A stretch of DNA of 19,428 nucleotides from NCBI GenBank assembly GCA_944391365.1, contig CALXTH010000074.1:1-19428 (forward strand), in the 5' to 3' direction. Source of the stretch: an uncultured Alphaproteobacteria bacterium (GTDB lineage: Bacteria > Pseudomonadota > Alphaproteobacteria > RF32 > CAG-239). The position numbers were made by a program, and so were the translations under genes. This document shows positions 1-6,452 of the stretch, in pieces; the stretch's first letter is position 1; each line of letters begins with the position of its first letter. The notes beneath the pieces were generated by a model. It had not been told where the DNA came from and did no database searches. It saw nothing but the letters and a program-made list of their open reading frames with translations.

Positions 1-186
1 AATTCCAATCCTGTCTGCTTCTTACCTTCACTCTAAAAGAATTTTCTTGGTTCCTTTTCCGAAAATATCACAGACTTCATCCTTCCGAATATACCGTCTG
101 CGTATCCCCTCTCCATATCTACTATCCATTTATAACCTACGGCCTCATCAGTTTTGTTATCATCACCTCATCGGCCGGTGAGCTGG

Positions 187-215
187 TTTATAGAACAACA
201 AACCAAATCTGTCAA
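187..215 (-). promoter_or_regulatory. Strong sigma70-type promoter reading leftward
   Basis: On the minus strand a perfect TTGACA (215-210) is followed after exactly 17 bases by TATAAA (192-187), which matches the -10 consensus at five of six positions. This is the best promoter match in the window. Transcription would start near 180 and run off the left edge. The leader that follows contains a CGGCC...GGCCG inverted repeat (about 140-177) enclosing two GATGAGG direct repeats. The downstream gene or RNA is not in the window. Confidence 0.6.
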
Positions 216-264
216 CACAAAAAATCAAAAAAATTCATTTTTTTTCGTTTTATTTTGTAACTCA

Positions 265-294
265 TTGACTTTGCACACAAAATATTTGTATGTT
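265..294 (+). promoter_or_regulatory. Candidate promoter for the 440-1901 gene run
   Basis: TTGACT (265-270) and TATGTT (289-294) are separated by 18 bases. The -35 is good and the -10 is mediocre (four of six). The imperfect palindrome TTTGCACACAAA (270-281) overlaps it and could be an operator; it differs by one base from a sequence in front of the regulator gene at 14137. If used, the leader to the ATG at 440 would be about 140 bases. Confidence 0.35.
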
Positions 295-439
295 TTTTTG
301 AGTGCACTCTGGCCCCAGGAGCTTTTCCGAGTTTTTTGGCCCGGAACGTAAAAGAGTCGGAATTGTTTTCTTTTTTTTAACTTTAATTTTATATTATGTT
401 TTCAGTTTTGATTTAAATAGATTGGTTTGAGTGAGTGTT

Positions 440-877
440 ATGTTGAAGAAATATATTCTTTCATTATGTTTTATTTTGGCCGTTGTGGCTTGTTCCACTG
501 AGGAGCGCCAACCCATAACCGGGATGGATGGCTCGGCGATTCCGCCGGCATTTGCGAATTTTCCGGATATGCCGTTTCCGAATCAGGCTTATGTTGATTT
601 GGGCGAAACAAAGGCTTTGGGCAGCGGGCACAACTGGATTGGCAGTATTGTTTATACCGCACCTTATACGCCGAGCGAAGTTTTTGATTTTTATGTTTCG
701 GAAATGCCCAAGCTTGGCTGGATTGAGGTTGCGACCGTGCGGGCAAGGGTCAGCCATATGACATATATAAAAGAGCGCCGGGCCGTACAGATTCTGATAG
801 AAATGGATTCTTCGGATTCTTCAATGGTTACCGTTACGGCGATTCCGAACGAAAATGTTGTCGGAAGGTCAAAATAA
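440..877 (+). CDS. Small lipoprotein, unknown function
   Basis: A predicted lipoprotein of 145 residues from the ATG at 440; an in-frame GTG at 431 would add three residues, and neither has a clear ribosome binding site. The first 18 residues are a classic lipoprotein signal (two lysines, a hydrophobic stretch, then AVVAC), so Cys18 should be lipidated and the protein held in a membrane facing the periplasm. The mature part is about 127 residues with no further membrane helix. It contains a segment (F-x-F-Y ... MPKLGW) followed by alternating hydrophobic residues, suggesting a compact alpha/beta domain. I do not recognise a named family. Its TAA overlaps the ATG of the next gene (TAATG), which implies translational coupling with the hydrolase-like protein. 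Confidence 0.85.
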   Translation: MLKKYILSLCFILAVVACSTEERQPITGMDGSAIPPAFANFPDMPFPNQAYVDLGETKALGSGHNWIGSIVYTAPYTPSEVFDFYVSEMPKLGWIEVATVRARVSHMTYIKERRAVQILIEMDSSDSSMVTVTAIPNENVVGRSK

Positions 878-1737
878 TGCCCGGTTTCAGCTTTTTTACC
901 TGTGGTGGCGGCCAGTTTTGGGAAGACGTGTTCTTTTATCAAAAATGGCGAATCCAGAGGCACTATAAGACAAAGGAGTTCCGTCTGCTTGATCCCTGGG
1001 ACATCAGGCGCTATGAGGGCGGATTCGAGGAATGCCGGCAGGCGTTTTTAAAATATATTACAATGTATCAGCTGCCACGGCAAAAGGGGCATATGATTAT
1101 TATGCTGCACGGCCTCGGAGAAACAAAGAATATTTTCAAACCTTTGTGGCGCAAAGCTTTGCAAGAGGGTTTTCTGGCTGCGGCAATCAATTATCCTTCG
1201 ACTAGGAAATCTCTGGCCGGTCATGTCAAACAAATTAATTTTTTGTTGAATCATTTGGAAGATGTGCAGGAAGTTTCTTTTGTGACACATGGAATCGGCG
1301 GAATTATTCTCCGGAAGATGCTGGTTTCAAAAGAACCTTGGCTGCAAAAGCTTAAAATCGGACGAATCGTTCAGGTCTGTCCGCCGAATCAGGGCAGCGC
1401 ATGGCTGACAAAATTGTCTCAATATGCTTTTTGCCGAAAAATTCTGGGGCCGGTTATCAGTGAAGTTTCGACCGAAGATGCCAAGCGTTTTCCCTGGATC
1501 AGGAAAGGAATCGAGACCGGAGTTATCTCGACGGCACGGGAGAAGCGGGGAATTTACAAGTGGCTGCCGGAGAAATTCAGCCGGTATTTTAATAACGGGC
1601 AGGAAGCCTATTTGAAAGAAGCCAAAGAGATTGTTTCAATAAAAAACCGGCATTTCAATCCTTTCAAAAACCGGAGAATCGTTAATGCCTGTCTGAACTT
1701 TTTGCAGAAGGGAAAATTTAATCAGGTCAACAAATGA
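877..1737 (+). CDS. Alpha/beta-hydrolase-fold protein lacking the nucleophile serine
   Basis: A 286-residue protein without a signal peptide that resembles bacterial lipase-like alpha/beta hydrolases. The oxyanion-side motif HGLG is at residues 78-81 after a hydrophobic strand (MIIML). The nucleophile elbow, normally GHSxGG, reads T137-H-G139-I-G-G142: the serine position is a glycine (codon GGA). The downstream PPNQGS motif (169-174) and a late histidine (H259) before FLQKGKF match the usual ends of this family, so only the nucleophile is clearly lost. It may be a pseudoenzyme with a binding role, or it may use another residue. It is coupled to the lipoprotein upstream (TAATG) and the small membrane protein downstream (ATGA overlap at 1734-1737), so the three probably act together. 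Fold assignment is good; function is unknown. Confidence 0.85.
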   Translation: MPGFSFFTCGGGQFWEDVFFYQKWRIQRHYKTKEFRLLDPWDIRRYEGGFEECRQAFLKYITMYQLPRQKGHMIIMLHGLGETKNIFKPLWRKALQEGFLAAAINYPSTRKSLAGHVKQINFLLNHLEDVQEVSFVTHGIGGIILRKMLVSKEPWLQKLKIGRIVQVCPPNQGSAWLTKLSQYAFCRKILGPVISEVSTEDAKRFPWIRKGIETGVISTAREKRGIYKWLPEKFSRYFNNGQEAYLKEAKEIVSIKNRHFNPFKNRRIVNACLNFLQKGKFNQVNK

Positions 1738-1901
1738 AGTCTTTTTTTGTTAATTTACTGATTGTTGTTCTTGTTGTGGCGGCTTATGTGGCCGGCGTAT
1801 TTGATTTTTTTACGCAAAAAGCCGTTTTGTGGGGCGCAATCGGGGCTATTGTTGTTCTTTTTATTCTGGCGTTAAAGATTATCGGTTTGCCGCAGAAATA
1901 A
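1734..1901 (+). CDS. Small two-helix membrane protein, 55 residues
   Basis: A short frame starts at the ATG overlapping the TGA of the hydrolase-like gene (ATGA, 1734-1737) and ends at TAA 1899-1901. The product has 55 residues and is almost all membrane: helix one at about residues 4-24 (starting FFVNLLIVV), a short loop with FDFFTQK, and helix two at about 30-51, then a short GLPQK end. The stop lies directly before a terminator hairpin, as expected for the last gene of an operon. The overlap, the two clean hydrophobic helices and the operon position support a real gene. It has no recognisable family; it may anchor or partner the upstream soluble protein. Confidence 0.7.
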   Translation: MKSFFVNLLIVVLVVAAYVAGVFDFFTQKAVLWGAIGAIVVLFILALKIIGLPQK

Positions 1902-1902
1902 G

Positions 1903-1937
1903 AAAAACGCAGAAATCAAAAATTTCTGCGTTTTTTT
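1903..1937. terminator. Bidirectional intrinsic terminator
   Basis: A ten-base stem ACGCAGAAAT (1907-1916) pairs with ATTTCTGCGT (1922-1931) around a five-base CAAAA loop. It is flanked by an A-run on the left and seven Ts on the right, so it can stop transcripts from both sides. It lies between convergent genes: the plus-strand gene ends at 1901 and the minus-strand lipoprotein ends at 1943. Confidence 0.85.
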
Positions 1938-1942
1938 GTTTG

Positions 1943-2584
1943 TCAGAATCGATACAATTTGTGTTCAATCTGCAAAACTTCTTCAATGTTGTCGGTGTTT
2001 TGTTCCTGCGGCGCATTTAATGTGGAATAAATCGGCGCATAAACAATATCTCCGACGTTCATTTCCGGTTTTGATGTTATCATCAGAATCGGAATTTCGG
2101 TACCGTCAACCGTGGTGGTTACTTTTTCTTCAATGCTTTCAATACCATTGCGGAAAAGCGCCTCAGAATCCGTAAAAATCAGAAGTTTTCCGTTGGCTCT
2201 GCGCAGAACAATGACGCAGTCTTCCTGCGTATAACCGTCGATATGACGGGTGTATTTGTCCTGATAGGTGCGACTGTAACCTTTTCCGGGTTCCATCGGA
2301 GTCGCCACGTTTTTGGCTTCATACATCTTCTCGGATTCATAAAGAGAGAAGTCATATTGTTCCGTCAAGAAAAACTTCTGGCTTCCTTCGTCGCTCACAA
2401 CTTTAATGGTTGTTCCCTTAGCAGAGCTTTCAAACTGAAAGACCTCTGAGGGTAGGCTGTTGTAAGGATCGCTTTTAAAACAGACAACCGTATTTTCAGA
2501 AATTTCAACCGGGGTTCCGGACGAACAAGCGGTAAAGAATATTGTCATCACTACCGCAGACAAAATAATACTTAAGCGTTTCAT
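1943..2584 (-). CDS. Lipoprotein, paralogue A of a duplicated pair
   Basis: A predicted lipoprotein of 213 residues. I use the ATG at 2584 (product starting MKRLSIILS) because it aligns exactly with the start of the neighbouring paralogue; an upstream in-frame start at 2623 would put 13 residues before the signal peptide and lies inside the promoter. The signal peptide ends in FTAC, with Cys20 lipidated. The mature body has no membrane helix and looks beta-rich. It shares with paralogue B a VxSDEGxQ ... F-x-E-x-Y-x4-Y stretch (about residues 58-78) and, near the end, an IPxxxV/I ... IVYAPI-like stretch; the rest differs strongly. No Shine-Dalgarno sequence is visible before the start, where the leader is almost pure A/T. 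Function is not recognised. It has its own promoter and terminator. Confidence 0.82.
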   Translation of the reverse strand: MKRLSIILSAVVMTIFFTACSSGTPVEISENTVVCFKSDPYNSLPSEVFQFESSAKGTTIKVVSDEGSQKFFLTEQYDFSLYESEKMYEAKNVATPMEPGKGYSRTYQDKYTRHIDGYTQEDCVIVLRRANGKLLIFTDSEALFRNGIESIEEKVTTTVDGTEIPILMITSKPEMNVGDIVYAPIYSTLNAPQEQNTDNIEEVLQIEHKLYRF

Positions 2585-2662
2585 AAATATAAAAAATTTA
2601 GTTAATAATATGTTTATAGACAAAAATATACAATATTTATTTTAAAATGCAAGATTTAAATT
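2502..2662. repeat. Duplicated promoter-leader-signal-peptide block, copy 1
   Basis: These 161 bases match 3224-3382 almost exactly, apart from a two-base length difference near the start codon and a few substitutions. The block covers the promoter, the A/T-rich leader, the whole signal peptide and the first residues of the mature lipoprotein (CSSGTPVEI). Outside it the two genes are clearly diverged. The offset between copies is about 722 bases, so this is a tandem gene duplication. Confidence 0.9.
2625..2652 (-). promoter_or_regulatory. Promoter of lipoprotein paralogue A
   Basis: On the minus strand TTGCAT (2652-2647) and TATATT (2630-2625) are 16 bases apart, with the start codon about 40 bases downstream. 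The same arrangement is preserved before paralogue B, which supports its use. Confidence 0.5.
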
Positions 2663-2702
2663 AAAAAAAACAGAGCTGTAATACATCTGCAACTCTGTTT
2701 TT
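2663..2702 (-). terminator. Intrinsic terminator of lipoprotein paralogue B
   Basis: Read on the minus strand, AAAAACAGAG (2702-2693) pairs with CTCTGTTTTT (2675-2666) around a 17-base loop and continues into a run of Ts ending at 2663. It starts seven bases after the stop of paralogue B and separates it from the promoter of paralogue A, so the two copies are independent transcription units. Confidence 0.75.
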
Positions 2703-2709
2703 GTTTTTT

Positions 2710-3306
2710 TTACAGAACCCGGGCGCACTTGAGTTTGCCACTGAAATACTGTTCAAGCAAATTGTCTTTTTCCGGTGTCGGAAAACGCTTTTCCGGTCGC
2801 AGAACCGGCACATAAATCATATTCTTTGCGCCATTTTCCATATAAGCAACATACATAAAGGGTATTTTCTCGCCTTTTGTATCCTCAAAAGTCAAATGCC
2901 CCGAAGAAATAACCTCACATTTCGAACCAGGAATACTGATTATGGTTAGGGTTCGCATACAGGTATCAAAAGCTGCACCGCAAACCGGAATAATTTGCCC
3001 ATTGCTTTTCAAAAAACCTGTCAGTGGAGTCAATGAGTATTCGTTTCCTTCCAATCTGATACTGCAGCTGTCGTATTCATTCAAATTATATTTTTCCTGA
3101 AACGAAAGCTGTTGCACACCTTCATCTGAGGTTACGGTCAGTAAAGACTGTTTTAGTGAGAGAAAATTTTCATCAATCCCTGACGTTTGGTCTTTTACAA
3201 AAGCAATTGCACGATCTTCATTGATTTCAACCGGGGTTCCGGACGAACAAGCGGTAAAGAATATTGTCATCAATACCGCAGACAAAATAATACTTAAACG
3301 TTTCAT
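2710..3306 (-). CDS. Lipoprotein, paralogue B of a duplicated pair
   Basis: A predicted lipoprotein of 198 residues with a signal peptide differing from that of paralogue A at one residue (VLM against VVM), lipobox FTAC and Cys20. The mature body begins SSGTPVEINE as in A, then diverges. Common ground is limited to a VTSDEGxQ ... F-x-E-x-Y stretch and an IPFMYV ... MIYVPV stretch near the end. Several cysteines in the body (for example CGAAFDTC) are absent from A. As in A, no ribosome binding site is visible. The pair may present two different versions of one surface or periplasmic module; no family is recognised and the function is unknown. Confidence 0.82.
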   Translation of the reverse strand: MKRLSIILSAVLMTIFFTACSSGTPVEINEDRAIAFVKDQTSGIDENFLSLKQSLLTVTSDEGVQQLSFQEKYNLNEYDSCSIRLEGNEYSLTPLTGFLKSNGQIIPVCGAAFDTCMRTLTIISIPGSKCEVISSGHLTFEDTKGEKIPFMYVAYMENGAKNMIYVPVLRPEKRFPTPEKDNLLEQYFSGKLKCARVL

Positions 3307-3382
3307 AAATACAAAAATTTATTAATAATATGTTTATGGACAAAAATGTACAATATTTATTTTAAAATGCAAGATTTAAATT
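3224..3382. repeat. Duplicated promoter-leader-signal-peptide block, copy 2
   Basis: Second copy of the block at 2502-2662. The match ends abruptly at about 3382, where a T-rich stretch begins (3381-3400) that is itself repeated word for word at 366-385. Confidence 0.9.
3345..3372 (-). promoter_or_regulatory. Promoter of lipoprotein paralogue B
   Basis: On the minus strand TTGCAT (3372-3367) and TACATT (3350-3345) are 16 bases apart. This is the same layout as before paralogue A, with one changed base in the -10. Confidence 0.45.
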
Positions 3383-3476
3383 TTCTTTTTTTTAACTTTA
3401 AGCTGATAAGGTACGACTAATTAGTGTCATAAAGGAAAAAAATCAAAAAACTGTAACACAATCAGGCTGTTTTTTG

Positions 3477-3485
3477 TGCTATTAT
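3477..3485 (+). promoter_or_regulatory. Candidate extended -10 promoter of the VirB6-like operon
   Basis: TG-C-TATTAT (3477-3485) fits an extended -10 element 30 bases before the operon's first ATG; no good -35 lies at the right distance. An inverted repeat CAAAAAAC (3444-3451) / GTTTTTTG (3469-3476) sits directly upstream and could be an operator or merely an A/T-rich coincidence. Confidence 0.3.
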
Positions 3486-3515
3486 CAAGAAAAGGCCATT
3501 TTGCGGAATAAACAG

Positions 3516-6449
3516 ATGAGCAAGAGCTTTAATTGGAAAAAAATTATTTATTTGTTTTGTGTTATCGGGGCGGGAATTATGAGTTTCGCGCCCATGGCTC
3601 TTGCGGTGGAAGCAAAGAACCCTTTTGATTCCGGCAAAGATTTTATTTCAGCGTCCGGGGGTGGGCTGGCTAATGAACAAGATAAGACTAATGCCCGGCA
3701 AGAATACCAAGCGGCACAAAAGAAAAGAGATGAATTAAAAGCTATTGTAGATGAAAAATATGATATTGCTGATGATTTGACTGATGATGCTATTGGATGG
3801 TGGGATTTTAAAACCCGTTGGATTGGGCGGAAGTTATCTTTTGAGAACTGGATATCTGGTGGAGACGATGGAGATTTAGTAGCCAAAGAAATGGAGTGGG
3901 TAAAAGAAGAAATTATAAAATTAAGAAATCAAGGAAAAAATGGGGCGGCAGATAAATGGCAAAAAGCTTTAGATGCATATAAAGATTATATTGAGGCTTG
4001 GAAACCATATGCTGAGGCAGAAAAACAACTTAGTACAATGTATAATCCTGACGATGTAACGGGAGAAGATGAGGTATATTACTATACAACGAAAAATGGC
4101 GATCGTGTCTATTTTATAAAAAACGGTGATTCTTACGAATCGATCTCTGGTGTTACCAAAGGATGTATTCCCCTGCCGGCAAAGATTGCCGAAAACGCCA
4201 GCTGTATTTTCTGCCCCCTGTTTTTGACAATTTTTAACGCCGCGCAAACGATGGCGACCAATGCTTACAGCAAGCTGGCTGATCCGATTGCCGGTGTGAT
4301 GGTTCTGGGCTTTGCCATTTATATTGCTTTTCTGGTTTTGAAATATGTCAGCGCTTTTACCAAACAGGACGCGCCTAAATTTACAAATGAAATTTTTCAG
4401 CAGGCATTTAAGGTCTTGGTGGCTTTTTTGCTCTTAATGAATGCCAGTGAAATTTATACTTATGTTATTGGCCCGGTACTGTCCGCGGGTATGGAGTTTG
4501 GCGGTGCACTGTTGTTTGCTGACGGCAACAGTTATACGGAATGGTGTGCTGTCGAAAAGAATTTGGAAGATGAGGTTGCCCGCCAGTCTGAAACCATTGC
4601 GTCCGGAGTTTTCCCCGAATATTTATATGTTAAGCTCAGCTGTTTTATCCGCTCGGTGCAGGCGGAAATTTCAACCGCACAGAGTATCGGCTCTTCTTTG
4701 ATGTGTGTTTCCAGAAACGTAGCTGCTCAGTCAATCGGCATCGGTCCAATAACCATTATTGAAAATGCCATCTGGGATTTCAGTATGTTTTTCCAAGGGT
4801 TGCTGATTTGGATTTTGGCTTTGATTATCTCACTGGCTTTTGCTTTTTATCTGATTGACGCGACTGTTCGTTTGGGAATTATCGGCGCGTTAATGCCGTT
4901 TCTGATTGCCTGCTGGCCGTTCAAAAAGACCTCCGGTTATACAGGGAAAGGCTGGGAGATGTTTTTAAACACCTTTTTCACTTATGCCATGATGGGGCTG
5001 ATTGTCAGCGTCAATCTGCAGCTGATTATGCAGGGGCTGACCGGCAGCAAAGGCGGAACCGACGAATTGATGGAGTTAATTGACGGGAATAATATTCGTG
5101 CTTTGCAAGAAATGCTGGATATTGGTTTTGCCGGTTTTCTGGTTTTGCTCGGCTGTTGTTTGTTTGGCTGGAAGCTGACCGGACAGGCCACGGCTTTGGC
5201 CGGAACCTTTGCCAGCGGCGGCGGCTCACCGATTGCACCGCAAATCGGCGGGTTGGCAGCCAGCGGGGCCAAGGCCGCAACACTTGGTGGAGTTGGTTTG
5301 GGCAAAGCCGCTATGGATGCCACCGGGGTCACAGCCAAAGCCCGGCAAGGCTGGGACTGGGCAAAAAGCACCGTCGGGCGCGCCATCGGTCTGGGCAAAT
5401 ACAGCGGCAAAGCGGCCAAACAGAGGGGCAACACAGCTCCGGCACAGTTCCGTCAGCCGCAAACACAGCAGCCTCAGGCGCAAGACACGCCGCAGAGCCG
5501 TCTGTCCGGCGCCAATTCCCAACCAGACAGAACCGGCGGGAACAACACCCGGCAGCAACAGCGGCGATGGAGCGATTTGCTGGCTCAGGAGAATCGGACA
5601 ACCGACCCGACACAGCGGGCAAATATTCAGCAAGAGCGGCAAAGACTCGAGGACGAACTGCGAAACAATCCGCAATTTGCTTACAATTCTCCGGAGCTGC
5701 TTAATAATAAGAAAGCTCTGGAACAAGGCCGGCAGCAGCTGGAGCGCCTCAGAACCGAGCAGACCGCAAACCGGCAGAGAATGTTGCAGCTTGACCAGGC
5801 GATTAACGGCGCTCCGAATGCGGCTGCTGCGGCTCAAGCTCAGCAGCAGCGAAACCAGCTGGAACAACGCAATGCCCAGCTTGATGCAAATATGCAGACG
5901 GTTTCACAGCAGAACAACCAATTGTATGACAAGTTGAGCCAAACAGCCGGGACGGAGGAGAATCTGTCGCGCATGGCCGCGGTCAACAAGCAAATTGACA
6001 GTTTTGAGGCCAACAAAGCCGCCTTTAACAACCAAAGTGGCCGGGAAACTTATGAAAACTCAATTTCACCGGAACGACACCAGCAGGAAATCGACCAGGT
6101 ACGGCAACAGATTAATGCGGATGCCCAGCAGCTGAGCAGTATTCAACAGGCGATGCAAGCCAAGCAAAACGAAATTGCCCAGGCGGAAGCTGCCCTGCAG
6201 CACCAACGGGCACAGGCCGCACGGGATACAGATCCGGCATCGCAGGCGCTTTATGCCCGGCAAATTCAAGAGCGGGAATCGGCCATCGCTCAGGCAAGAA
6301 AAGAGTTTTCGGCTCTGCAGGGGCAGCAGGACAGCACGCAAAAGCGGATGACCGACCGGCAGAAATATGAGCAAAGTCTGCAGCAACAGACACCGAGACT
6401 CCGGAGTGACTGGAATTTTTACACCACCTTTATGAAACCGAAGGCTTAA
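3516..6449 (+). CDS. TrbL/VirB6-like protein 1 with glutamine-rich coiled-coil tail
   Basis: First of four tandem polytopic membrane proteins; 977 residues from the ATG at 3516 (an earlier in-frame TTG would spoil the signal peptide). Order: signal peptide 1-30 (ALA before the cut); charged, probably periplasmic region 31-215; cysteines at 217, 230 and 233 (CIFC); helices near 257-279, 297-316, 424-446, 450-468, 485-507 and 533-552; a glycine/alanine-rich stretch 560-605; then about 350 residues rich in Gln, Ala and Arg with strong coiled-coil character. The core signature FYLID ... R ... MP ... PFK (444-470) recurs in all four proteins and fits the VirB6/TrbL inner-membrane channel family. 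Residues about 50-210 are encoded by clearly AT-richer DNA. A gap of three bases separates it from the next gene. Confidence 0.88.
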   Translation: MSKSFNWKKIIYLFCVIGAGIMSFAPMALAVEAKNPFDSGKDFISASGGGLANEQDKTNARQEYQAAQKKRDELKAIVDEKYDIADDLTDDAIGWWDFKTRWIGRKLSFENWISGGDDGDLVAKEMEWVKEEIIKLRNQGKNGAADKWQKALDAYKDYIEAWKPYAEAEKQLSTMYNPDDVTGEDEVYYYTTKNGDRVYFIKNGDSYESISGVTKGCIPLPAKIAENASCIFCPLFLTIFNAAQTMATNAYSKLADPIAGVMVLGFAIYIAFLVLKYVSAFTKQDAPKFTNEIFQQAFKVLVAFLLLMNASEIYTYVIGPVLSAGMEFGGALLFADGNSYTEWCAVEKNLEDEVARQSETIASGVFPEYLYVKLSCFIRSVQAEISTAQSIGSSLMCVSRNVAAQSIGIGPITIIENAIWDFSMFFQGLLIWILALIISLAFAFYLIDATVRLGIIGALMPFLIACWPFKKTSGYTGKGWEMFLNTFFTYAMMGLIVSVNLQLIMQGLTGSKGGTDELMELIDGNNIRALQEMLDIGFAGFLVLLGCCLFGWKLTGQATALAGTFASGGGSPIAPQIGGLAASGAKAATLGGVGLGKAAMDATGVTAKARQGWDWAKSTVGRAIGLGKYSGKAAKQRGNTAPAQFRQPQTQQPQAQDTPQSRLSGANSQPDRTGGNNTRQQQRRWSDLLAQENRTTDPTQRANIQQERQRLEDELRNNPQFAYNSPELLNNKKALEQGRQQLERLRTEQTANRQRMLQLDQAINGAPNAAAAAQAQQQRNQLEQRNAQLDANMQTVSQQNNQLYDKLSQTAGTEENLSRMAAVNKQIDSFEANKAAFNNQSGRETYENSISPERHQQEIDQVRQQINADAQQLSSIQQAMQAKQNEIAQAEAALQHQRAQAARDTDPASQALYARQIQERESAIAQARKEFSALQGQQDSTQKRMTDRQKYEQSLQQQTPRLRSDWNFYTTFMKPKA

Positions 6450-6452
6450 AAA

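Larger units (their letters stand above)
1..430. other. Gene-free left edge with divergent promoters
   Basis: I see no convincing coding region here. The longest plus-strand frame (154-351, 65 codons) runs through T-rich, low-complexity DNA and ends before the first real gene, so I do not call it. On the minus strand the DNA left of 180 is purine-rich but holds only frames of 33 codons or fewer, each with a stop. A leftward promoter (187-215) and a weaker rightward one (265-294) suggest that this is a divergent control region, with the left-hand transcript serving a gene or RNA beyond the edge. The stretch 300-350 is G/C-richer and could fold into short local hairpins, but I recognise no RNA family. 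Confidence 0.5.

Noticed and set aside
135..165. Hammerhead-ribozyme-like core on the minus strand (CTGATGAGGCCG followed by a possible small stem)
   Set aside because: The first conserved block matches, but the required GAAA block reads TAAA, the internal stem relies on G-U pairs, and no third stem with a cleavage site is visible.
154..351. 65-codon plus-strand frame
   Set aside because: It crosses the divergent promoter region and low-complexity T-rich DNA, has no ribosome binding site and its product looks like random translation.
5226..5867. 213-codon minus-strand frame
   Set aside because: Antisense to the glycine/alanine- and glutamine-rich tail of VirB6-like protein 1; the leucine-rich product simply mirrors CAG-type codons.
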